Source: an uncultured Flavobacteriales bacterium
Lineage (GTDB): Bacteria; Bacteroidota; Bacteroidia; Flavobacteriales_D; Sanyastnellaceae
DNA: 39,134 nt
Assembly (NCBI GenBank): GCA_937967465.1
Contig: CALBSW010000117.1
Span: 1-39,134, forward strand
Reading direction: 5' to 3'
Positions 25,201-31,177 of the stretch are shown here, piece after piece (position 1 is the first letter of the stretch; each line of letters opens with the position of its first letter). Both the position numbers and the translations under genes were made by a program. The notes beneath the pieces are model-generated. The model was not told the origin of the DNA. It made no database searches and saw only the letters and a list, made by a program, of their open reading frames with translations.

Positions 25201-26489
25201 CCAAGCAGGAAATCATTGACGACTTGTTCTTCCTCGATGCCGTGCCGGTTGAGCTCCGCATAGAAGTTGTCGCCGAAGTGCTCCTTCCACCACAGGAAGG
25301 CCTCCTCGGCTTGGCGGTCGCCCACGTTGAGAAGCAGGCTCGGCACTTCGCTGAACAGTCCGCCGGTGAGGACAATGAGGTCCTCCTTGTATTCGAGCAG
25401 CAGGTCGCGGTCGATGCGGGGGACGTAGTAAAAGCCGTCCGTGTAGGCCAGCGAACAGAGCTTGGCCAGGCGGTGATAGCCTGCCCGGTTCTTGGCGATG
25501 AGGACAATGGGGTATCCGTCGTCCTTCTGTGAGCGGTCGGCATGGTCGCGGCAGACGTTGAGTTCTGCTCCTACGATGGGCTTGATTCCGGCCTTGTGGG
25601 CTGCGCGGACGAATTGAAAGGCGCCCATCATGTTGCCGTGGTCCGTCACAGCCAGTGCGGGCATGCCGAGCTCGGCCGCCTTGGCCGCCAACACTTCCAC
25701 GCTGGACGTGGCCTGCAGTACGCTGAATTGGCTGTGGACGTGCAGGTGGCTGAACGGAATGTCTGCCAACGCCGCCGTGTCGGTTCCAGCCTGCGGAGGA
25801 GTGGCGGTGGTCGCTTGGGCCTTCGGTTCGGGGCCGGGCTGATCAAAGTTGGCGGCCTCCAATTCCGGCGCCTCGTAGCGCACCCCATCCCCGGTGGGGA
25901 ATCCATCGCGTTGGATGACGCCGCGTTGAACCAAGGCGAAGAAGCACTTCGCCGTCGCGTCAACGTCATAGGCCGCGTCGTGGGCATCGCCGAAGCCCAT
26001 GCCGAAGAGCTTTTCGTGCAACTCCGTCAGGGTCGGCCACTTGAATTTGCCGCCCCGACCGCCAGGGATGGCGCAGAACTCGGTGGCCTCATCCTTGGAG
26101 TCGATGCGGGCCTTGTCGGTAACCTGTTCGGCCGCCTCGCCCATGCGGATGTACTCCGCTCCCATGATGTTGACGTCGAACTCAATGTTGTGGCCCATCA
26201 CGTACTCGGCACGCTCGAGGTCGCGGCCAAACTCCTCCATCACTTCGGACAGTGGCAAACCCACCTCCGTGGCCCGCTCCGTGGTGATGCCGTGCACCTT
26301 GGCGGAGTTGTACGGGATGGTGAACCCGTCCGGCTTCACGATGCGGTTGCCGCGGGAGACCAATTGGCCATCGGGCGTGTGCAATTGCCAAGCCAATTGG
26401 ACCAGGCGGGGCCAATTCTCACTGTCCGTCAGCGGTGCGTTCCAATCCCGGGGCAATCCCGTGGTCTCCGTGTCGTAAATGAGAATCAT
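22203..26489 (-). CDS. dnaE: DNA polymerase III alpha subunit fused to DEDDh exonuclease
   Basis: 1428 residues. The replicative polymerase with its proofreader in one chain. Residues 1-195 are a DnaQ-type exonuclease: DTETTGLP (Asp6, Glu8), GHNIEFDVNIMGAEY and DAHDAAYDVDATAKCF give the DEDDh ligands, so it looks active. After a Pro/Ala/Thr-rich linker (about 215-245) comes the PHP domain, HLHVHSQFSVLQA and ALAVTDHGNMMGAFQF. The polymerase palm has PDIDIDF with Asp657, Asp659 and Asp661, and the fingers have TGIHACGVIITPDD and KSHSTCYAWVAYQTAYLKAN. The C-terminus contains an OB-fold (TISFGGMVTEAYHKMTKTGK) and a short tail domain. The fusion is known in Bacteroidota; E. coli has separate subunits. 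The start matches MILIYDTETTG of relatives. It ends in TAA. Confidence 0.96.
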   Translation of the reverse strand: MILIYDTETTGLPRDWNAPLTDSENWPRLVQLAWQLHTPDGQLVSRGNRIVKPDGFTIPYNSAKVHGITTERATEVGLPLSEVMEEFGRDLERAEYVMGHNIEFDVNIMGAEYIRMGEAAEQVTDKARIDSKDEATEFCAIPGGRGGKFKWPTLTELHEKLFGMGFGDAHDAAYDVDATAKCFFALVQRGVIQRDGFPTGDGVRYEAPELEAANFDQPGPEPKAQATTATPPQAGTDTAALADIPFSHLHVHSQFSVLQATSSVEVLAAKAAELGMPALAVTDHGNMMGAFQFVRAAHKAGIKPIVGAELNVCRDHADRSQKDDGYPIVLIAKNRAGYHRLAKLCSLAYTDGFYYVPRIDRDLLLEYKEDLIVLTGGLFSEVPSLLLNVGDRQAEEAFLWWKEHFGDNFYAELNRHGIEEEQVVNDFLLGLCRKHNVRYVPANNSYYTTKDEADAHDILLCVKDAANVSQPKRYLGRRGREFRFGLPNDEFYLKSPEEMHRLFADVPEAFETVRDIVDSCEAFELERDVLLPAFDIPAEFVHPEDAVDGGKRGENAYLRHLTYEGAKARYDEITDEIRERLDFELETIEKTGYPGYFLIVQDFTTEARNLGVSVGPGRGSAAGSAVAYCTGITNVDPIAYDLLFERFLNPDRVSLPDIDIDFDDEGRGKVIDYVIEKYGANQVAQIITYGTMAAKSSIRDTARVMELPLGDADRLSKQMPDISLAKLFKLDDKALKDKLRGQEGLDAVNAIKAIHDGAGLESEVLKKARVIEGSVRNTGIHACGVIITPDDITKFVPVATAKDSNMVCTQFDNSVAEDAGLLKMDFLGLKTLTIIKDAVRNVQRRSGVELDPEAFPLDDTATYELFQRGETVGIFQYESVGMQRYLKDLKPTEFADLIAMNALYRPGPLEYIPSFVRRKHGQEPVTYDLAACEEYLAETYGITVYQEQVMLLSQKLAGFTKGEADTLRKAMGKKKRDLIAKMKPKFLEGGNERGHDTETLEKIWKDWEAFASYAFNKSHSTCYAWVAYQTAYLKANHPAEYMAAVLSNNMSDIKKVTFFMEECRRMGVPVLGPDVNESVFKFAVNAEGAIRFGLGAMSGVGEGAVQSIIQSREEGAYEGIFDFATKVNLKDCNKRVFESLAQGGAFDGFAKPILRAQCFAQDHKGRTTIELAIRYGQATQESANSSQASLFGGDGGAMDIPEPPIPNCEEWPAFDKLAREKDIVGVYISGHPLDTFKVQLKQFCTPGGIGNLDDLAAARGRTISFGGMVTEAYHKMTKTGKPFGGMVLEDYHGSHKVALWRDDYLKFKDFCVEGWFLFVKGKVQMRQFRGAEELEFKILRIELLSDVLEKLAGRLRLQLAVDRLDAERAEAICDLLELHSGGVGVTVELHHEENVLDMISRSKKVELSPELLGRLDEMDGVAYKVVGG

Positions 26490-26587
26490 GACGGGCCAAG
26501 TTCGTGGATTCTCCGGTCCGAATGACGGTTGTGGAAAGGTGGTGGATTGAACATCTCTCGCCTTCGCTTGCTTCTCACTAGTACCGC

Positions 26588-27271
26588 ATGACGAGTACGA
26601 CCCCCCACCCTTCCGACGGCCATTTTGACCAGGCAGAACGCCTCGGTGACGACCACGTCGGCACGTCCGTCGACACCCCCTTGCGTCCCGATGCCTTCGT
26701 GCTGAGCGACGAAGAGAAGATGGCGCGCATCGAGCCCTTGTTCCGTGAGATCATGGACACCCTTGGCCTCGATTTAACAGACGACAGTCTGTCCGGCACC
26801 CCGCGCCGTGTGGCCAAGATGTACGTCCAGGAAATTTTCCGCGGATTGAATCCGGCCAACCATCCGTCTTGCAAGACGTTTGACAACGCGTATCAATACG
26901 GGGAGATGTTGGTGGAGCGGGACATCACCTTGAACTCCACCTGCGAGCACCACTTCCTGCCGATTCACGGCAAAGCGCATGTTGCCTACATCTCCTCGGG
27001 ACGCGTCATCGGGTTGAGCAAAATCAACCGCCTCGTGGACCACTATGCCAAGCGCCCTCAGGTGCAGGAACGGTTGACGCGCCAGGTGGCGGAGGCCCTG
27101 AAAGCCATTCTCGAGACCGAGGATGTGGCTGTGGTCATGGACGCCAAGCACATGTGCGTCTCCAGCCGCGGCATCGAAGACGAGGGCAGCTCCACCGTGA
27201 CGGCAGATTACCACGGTGCATTCAAACAAGAGAGCGTCCGCCGGGAGTTCTTGGGGCATCTTCGCGGCTGA
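26588..27271 (+). CDS. folE: GTP cyclohydrolase I
   Basis: 227 residues. It converts GTP to dihydroneopterin triphosphate, the first step to folate and pterin cofactors. Zinc ligands are Cys119 and His122 in STCEHHFLPIHGKAHVAY, and Cys190 in DAKHMCVSSRGIED. Other family marks are SGTPRRVAKMYVQEIFRGLN, GRVIGLSKINRLVDHYAKRP and VQERLTRQVAEAL. The first 45 residues are polar and variable. It is divergent from dnaE, with about 100 bases between the starts and no clear -7 element found. The rpsP promoter follows its stop. It ends in TGA. Confidence 0.96.
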   Translation: MTSTTPHPSDGHFDQAERLGDDHVGTSVDTPLRPDAFVLSDEEKMARIEPLFREIMDTLGLDLTDDSLSGTPRRVAKMYVQEIFRGLNPANHPSCKTFDNAYQYGEMLVERDITLNSTCEHHFLPIHGKAHVAYISSGRVIGLSKINRLVDHYAKRPQVQERLTRQVAEALKAILETEDVAVVMDAKHMCVSSRGIEDEGSSTVTADYHGAFKQESVRREFLGHLRG

Positions 27272-27294
27272 ACCCCATCGCACCTTCGATTCCA

Positions 27295-27325
27295 TTGTGG
27301 ATTCACGGGTTCTTGGCTATCTTCG
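27295..27325 (+). promoter_or_regulatory. Probable promoter of rpsP-rimM
   Basis: TTG at 27295-27297 and TATCTTCG at 27318-27325 are 20 bases apart, the spacing of the Bacteroidota -33/-7 promoter; TATCTTCG differs from TAnnTTTG at one base. It leaves a leader of about 50 bases before rpsP, unlike most short leaders here. Confidence 0.5.
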
Positions 27326-27382
27326 CCGCCCATTTTCAAGCATCAACAACTGGGTTTCGGACCCTTCTAAAACGTTTTTCAC

Positions 27383-28078
27383 ATGGCCACACGCCTCCGC
27401 CTCCAACGCCACGGTAAGAAAGGCAAGCCCTTCTACCACATTGTCGCCGCCGACGCCCGCGCCAAGCGCGACGGTCGCTTCATCGAGAAGATCGGCACGT
27501 ACAACCCCAACACCAACCCGGCCACCATCGACGTGGTGCACGACCGCGCCCTCTACTGGTTGCAGGTCGGTGCCGAGATGAGCCACACGGCCCGCGCCAT
27601 CCTCAAGTACAAGGGTGTCGTCTACCACAACCACCTCTTGAATGGTGTCAAGAAAGGCGCCCTCACCGAGGAGGAAGCCAACAAGAAATTCGAAGCCTGG
27701 CTCCATGAAAAGGAGGGCAAGGTGAACCAGCAGGCCAGCAAGGTGGCTGCCGCCGCTGAGGAAGCCCGCAACCAGGCGTTGGCTGCTGAGAAGGCCGTCA
27801 ACGAAGCCCGCGCAAAGGAGATTGCTGGAAAGCAAGCTGAGCTCGCCGCGGAAGCCGCTGCCGCTCAGGCTGCTGCTGAAGCCGAGGCCGCTGCTGCAGA
27901 AGCGCCCGCTGAGGAAGCCGCGGCTGAAGAGGCTGCTGCTGCTGAGGAAGCGCCCGCTGCTGAAGAGGCTCCTGCCGCTGAGGAAGCGCCCGCTGCTGAG
28001 GAGGCTCCCGCTGAGGAAGCGCCCGCTGAAGAGGCTCCCGCTGAGGACGCCGGTGAAGAAGAAAAGACCGAGGAGTAA
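27383..28078 (+). CDS. rpsP: 30S ribosomal protein S16 with long Ala/Glu/Pro-rich tail
   Basis: 231 residues. The first 85 are a standard S16 (MATRLRLQRHGKKGKPFYHI, KRDGRFIEKIGTYNPNTNP, ALYWLQVGAEMSHTARAIL). Residues 86-135 form a charged helix that extends S16 in many Bacteroidota. From about 136 the chain becomes low-complexity, first an A/E/Q-rich coiled-coil-like helix and then EEAPAAEEAPAAEEAPAEE-type repeats to the end (EEEKTEE). S16 in most bacteria is 80-90 residues. The tail is strongly acidic, unusual for a ribosomal protein, and probably stays on the outside of the ribosome. A terminator follows, so rimM may have its own promoter. It ends in TAA. Confidence 0.96.
   Translation: MATRLRLQRHGKKGKPFYHIVAADARAKRDGRFIEKIGTYNPNTNPATIDVVHDRALYWLQVGAEMSHTARAILKYKGVVYHNHLLNGVKKGALTEEEANKKFEAWLHEKEGKVNQQASKVAAAAEEARNQALAAEKAVNEARAKEIAGKQAELAAEAAAAQAAAEAEAAAAEAPAEEAAAEEAAAAEEAPAAEEAPAAEEAPAAEEAPAEEAPAEEAPAEDAGEEEKTEE
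27895..28049 (+). repeat. Tandem coding repeat in the rpsP tail
   Basis: Imperfect repeats of about 15-30 bases built from GCTGAGGAAGCGCCCGCT and GAAGAGGCTCC units, encoding EEAPA(A/E) blocks. Such repeats can change copy number by slippage. Confidence 0.8.
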
Positions 28079-28098
28079 TCCTGCGTTCCACCCAACAG

Positions 28099-28131
28099 AA
28101 AGAAAGGCTGCCCATGGCGGCCTTTCTTTTT
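28099..28131 (+). terminator. Terminator after rpsP
   Basis: AAAGAAAGGC pairs with GCCTTTCTTT around an 11-base loop and is followed by a T-run. It lies between rpsP and rimM. Confidence 0.75.
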
Positions 28132-28148
28132 GTCCCAACTTCGCCCCC

Positions 28149-28700
28149 ATGAGCGCTGCACCCGACATGTTTGTCCTCGGCAAGACCCTCAAGCCCCACG
28201 GGCTCAAAGGAGATGTGGCCGTCAAGCTGGATGTGGACATCCCCCAGAATTACGTCGGACTCGACATGGTGTGGGTCAAGCGCCAAGGCACATTGGTCCC
28301 CTACGCCCTCACTTCCGTGTCCGTTCGGCCCAAGGTGACGGTGGTGCACTTTGAAGGCGTGGACGACGTCGATGCCGCCATGTCGATGTCGGGCCATGAA
28401 CTGCTGTTGCCAGCAGCGGCTTTGCCTGAATTGAAAGGACTTCAATTCTATTACCACGAAGTGATCGGCTTTGAATTGAAGGATGTCACCCACGGCACGC
28501 TCGGCGAGATTGTGGATGTCATGGATCTGCCTGGAAACCCCCTCTTCAAATCGATCCGCGATGGGAAGGAAGGGCTCTTTCCGATGACCGACAGCGTCCT
28601 GCGCCAAGTCAACCGCGACGAAAAAGTCGTCCTGTTGGATTTGCCCGAAGGAATGTACGATCTCTACTTCGGCGCGGGCTCCGGGCCCGATGAGGATTGA
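28149..28700 (+). CDS. rimM: Ribosome maturation factor RimM
   Basis: 183 residues. RimM helps assemble the 30S head and binds S19. The N-terminal RimM barrel carries DMFVLGKTLKPHGLKGDVAV (8-27) and VTVVHFEGVDDVDAA. The C-terminal PRC barrel carries FYYHEVIGFELKDVTHGTLG, VMDLPGNPLFKSIRDGKEGL and FPMTDSVLRQVNRDEKVVLL. It is next to rpsP, as in most bacteria. The start at 28149 is 5 bases after CAACTTCG, a weak -7 candidate, and 17 bases past the rpsP terminator. It ends in TGA. Confidence 0.95.
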   Translation: MSAAPDMFVLGKTLKPHGLKGDVAVKLDVDIPQNYVGLDMVWVKRQGTLVPYALTSVSVRPKVTVVHFEGVDDVDAAMSMSGHELLLPAAALPELKGLQFYYHEVIGFELKDVTHGTLGEIVDVMDLPGNPLFKSIRDGKEGLFPMTDSVLRQVNRDEKVVLLDLPEGMYDLYFGAGSGPDED

Positions 28701-28880
28701 ATTTGGCTGGAGTCTGACATGAAGTGCGTCGGACTGCTGCATAACGCGCCGCACTTGGCTTCAGGCCAAACCCCAGACGCAAAGTGAAGAAGTCCGCCAG
28801 ACGCTTCTCCCATTCCCTTTCCCCTGCAAATAGCTTGGAGGTGTCCCAAACGTGGTGACGCACTTCAAACCCGGAGCCTC
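28701..28880. other. Non-coding gap between rimM and phoH
   Basis: About 180 bases with no gene on either strand that I accept. An open minus-strand frame (28609-28914) overlaps rimM and encodes no family I know, though a stretch of it (GFGLKPSAARYAAVRRTS) resembles spurious proteins I have seen from repeated intergenic DNA in related genomes. It may be a dispersed repeat; this is a weak inference. If phoH starts at the ATG at 29053 the gap is about 350 bases. Confidence 0.35.
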
Positions 28881-28883
28881 TCG

Positions 28884-30377
28884 GTGACGCGCTCAGTCCG
28901 ATGCTCCACAACACTGCAGCTCTTGACGACCAAGGCCCCCTTCATTGCTCCTGACTCCGCGGAGGTTCAATCCACGACAGCGAAGAAAAAGTCGCCCAAG
29001 AAGAAGCCGGCCCCGAAAGCCAGCGACTCCAAGCCCTCCAAGACCAAGGGCATGACAAAGGTCTTTGTGCTGGACACTTCTGTGTTGCTGCACGACCACA
29101 ACAGCCTTCAGAATTTCGAGGACAACCGGGTGGCCATTCCCATCACCGTGTTGGAAGAACTCGACACCTTCAAAGTGGGCAACGACACCAAGAATTTCGA
29201 AGCCCGGGAGTGCATCCGCATTCTGGACCGGCTCAGCAAGGACCAATCGCTGCAGGACTGGTTCCCACTGGAGAATGAGTCGGAAGGACTCCTCCGGATC
29301 ATCATGTGCGATGACCAGCACGAAAGCGGGCTCAGTGCAGCCACCATTTTTGACAAGAAGACCAACGACCACAAGATTTTGACGGCGGCGCTTCAGCTGC
29401 AACACGACGCGCCCGACATGAAGGTGGTCCTCGTCTCCAAGGACATCAACCTCCGGCTCAAAGCGAAAGCGCTCAACCTCCCGGCCGAAGACTACAAGAC
29501 CGGAAAGGTCAAGGACATGAAGCACCTCTACACCGGCAAGACCCTCATTGAGGGGGTCGATGGCGAGGTGGTGCGCAAGATGTACGTCAGTGGCCAAACG
29601 CGGAAAATCAGTGTCCTGGGCAAGGAGCGCCGGAACAACCACTTCTACATCATTCGCAACTGCTCCTCCTCCGCGATGGGCTTCTTCAGTGAGTCCAAGA
29701 AGACCATCGAGCGGGTGGACAAGAGCTACGCTTATGGCATCAAGCCCAAGAATGCGGAGCAGGCCTTCGCCTTGCACGCCATCCTGAATCCGGACATCCA
29801 CCTGCTGACCATCAGCGGCGTTGCCGGTACGGGAAAGACCCTGCTGGCCCTGGCCGGCGCGCTGGAGCAGAAAAACCGGTTTGACCAGATCATTCTGGCC
29901 CGCCCCATCGTCCCGTTGAGCAACAACGACATTGGCTATCTCCCTGGCGATGCCGAGGAGAAGGTCAACCCCTACATGCAGCCCCTCTGGGACAACCTGA
30001 ACTTCATCAAGAGCCAGTTTGGTCAGAACGAACGGAAATACCGGGCCATCGAAGAGATGCGGACGCAAGGCAAAATCACCATTTGCCCGTTGGCCTACAT
30101 CCGCGGGCGGAGCTTGTCGAATGTCATTTTCATCGTGGATGAAGCCCAGAATTTGACCCCGCACGAAGTGAAGACCATCATCACCCGGGCAGGGGAGAAT
30201 TCCAAAGTCATCCTGACCGGAGATGTGCGGCAAATTGACACGCCCTACCTCGATGAGCAGTCCAATGGCATGAGCTATGTGATCGACCGGCTCAAGGGAC
30301 GCGATTTGTACTGTCACATCACACTCGACAAAGGCGAACGCAGCGATCTCGCCAACCTGGCCAACGAACACCTCTGA
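28884..30377 (+). CDS. PhoH-like protein with N-terminal PIN domain
   Basis: 497 residues from the GTG at 28884. After a Lys/Pro/Ala-rich linker (30-55) comes a PIN nuclease domain, about 58-200 (KVFVLDTSVLLHDHNSLQNF, ITVLEELDTFKVGN, DHKILTAALQL), with the Asp residues that bind metal. Residues 280-497 are a PhoH ATPase with Walker A GVAGTGKT (Lys318), IVPLSNNDIGYLPGDAEEKV, the Walker B IFIVDEAQNLTPHEVKT and sensor VILTGDVRQIDTPY. PIN-PhoH proteins (PhoH2) unwind and cleave RNA. The start is uncertain: the first ATG in frame is at 29053, but the Lys-rich linker before it is typical of relatives, so GTG 28884 or TTG 28923 is likely. It ends in TGA, followed by a terminator. Confidence 0.92.
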   Translation: MTRSVRCSTTLQLLTTKAPFIAPDSAEVQSTTAKKKSPKKKPAPKASDSKPSKTKGMTKVFVLDTSVLLHDHNSLQNFEDNRVAIPITVLEELDTFKVGNDTKNFEARECIRILDRLSKDQSLQDWFPLENESEGLLRIIMCDDQHESGLSAATIFDKKTNDHKILTAALQLQHDAPDMKVVLVSKDINLRLKAKALNLPAEDYKTGKVKDMKHLYTGKTLIEGVDGEVVRKMYVSGQTRKISVLGKERRNNHFYIIRNCSSSAMGFFSESKKTIERVDKSYAYGIKPKNAEQAFALHAILNPDIHLLTISGVAGTGKTLLALAGALEQKNRFDQIILARPIVPLSNNDIGYLPGDAEEKVNPYMQPLWDNLNFIKSQFGQNERKYRAIEEMRTQGKITICPLAYIRGRSLSNVIFIVDEAQNLTPHEVKTIITRAGENSKVILTGDVRQIDTPYLDEQSNGMSYVIDRLKGRDLYCHITLDKGERSDLANLANEHL

Positions 30378-30404
30378 GGGACGGTTGGCTTTTTCGACAC
30401 CGAC

Positions 30405-30440
30405 AAACCCGGCGCGCACACCTGTGAACGCCGGGTTTTT
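30405..30440 (+). terminator. Terminator of the phoH-like gene
   Basis: AAACCCGGCG pairs with CGCCGGGTTT around a 14-base loop and is followed by a T-run. Confidence 0.85.
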
Positions 30441-30487
30441 CGTGGGGCGCCATGGCGTTGGTTCGGGCCTGAACAATCCCAACCCTC

Positions 30488-31177
30488 ATGCGCATTTCCC
30501 ACTTCCTTCCGGCCCTCTCCTTTTCCCTCTGCAGCCTTGGCCCGCTGGTCACCCTTGCCCAAATCAACACCCCCCTCTCCTCCCCCTGTCGCAGCGACTT
30601 TGATGGAGATGGCCATGTGGACATGGCGGACATGCTCTTGATGCTGACCGATTTTGGAGAAACCTGCGATTGGGGCGGTGCCGACAGCGGAGAATGGCCC
30701 CTCATCCAATTCTCGGAACTCCACTACAATCCGGCCTCCTCCCAAGGATCGGATGCGCAATATGAATTTTTGGAATTGCACAACCCGGGACCCTCAGCCG
30801 TGGATCTCTCAGGCTGGTCCGTCTCGGAGGGGCTCGCATTTGATTTTCCCGACAGCACTTGGATCGCCCCCGGAGGCTTTCTGGTCCTGACCACAGCCCC
30901 GCTGACCTATCAAGGCTTGGGTTACCCAGTACTCGATTGGGGCACAGGTGGCCTCAACAACAGTGGTGAACTGCTCGCCTTGCGCGCACCAGACGGTGCT
31001 GTGGTCGAGTCCGTCGAATTCAGCGACAGCGGAGACTGGGACACGGCACCTGACGGCCAAGGGCCTTCGCTGGAGCGCTTGCATCTGGACATGGACGCAC
31101 ACCTGCCCGAAGCGTGGTCGGCGTCCATTGGTCATGGTGGCACGCCTGGGGCCACCAACAGCTTGTGGCTGGACTGA
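30488..31177 (+). CDS. Secreted lamin-tail domain protein with N-terminal dockerin-like module
   Basis: 229 residues. A signal peptide (MRISHFLPALSFSLCSLGPL, then VTLAQ) is followed at once by a dockerin-like loop between cysteines, CRSDFDGDGHVDMADMLLML to FGETC (about 34-59). Residues about 68-190 are a lamin-tail domain: IQFSELHYNPASSQGSDAQY, EFLELHNPGPSAVDLSGWSV, WIAPGGFLVLTTAPL. Lamin-tail domains in bacteria occur in secreted or surface proteins, often with nucleases; none is seen here. The C-terminal WSASIGHGGTPGATNSLWLD is the typical end of the domain. It converges directly on the maltose phosphorylase gene with no gap. It ends in TGA. Confidence 0.82.
   Translation: MRISHFLPALSFSLCSLGPLVTLAQINTPLSSPCRSDFDGDGHVDMADMLLMLTDFGETCDWGGADSGEWPLIQFSELHYNPASSQGSDAQYEFLELHNPGPSAVDLSGWSVSEGLAFDFPDSTWIAPGGFLVLTTAPLTYQGLGYPVLDWGTGGLNNSGELLALRAPDGAVVESVEFSDSGDWDTAPDGQGPSLERLHLDMDAHLPEAWSASIGHGGTPGATNSLWLD

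Noticed and set aside
26579..26581. In-frame TAG just upstream of the folE start
   Set aside because: It lies before the ATG in a region with no open coding frame or start upstream; it is ordinary leader sequence and gives no support to TAG recoding.
28609..28914. Open reading frame of 101 codons on the minus strand
   Set aside because: It overlaps the 3' end of rimM, matches no family I know, and has the look of a shadow frame plus intergenic DNA.
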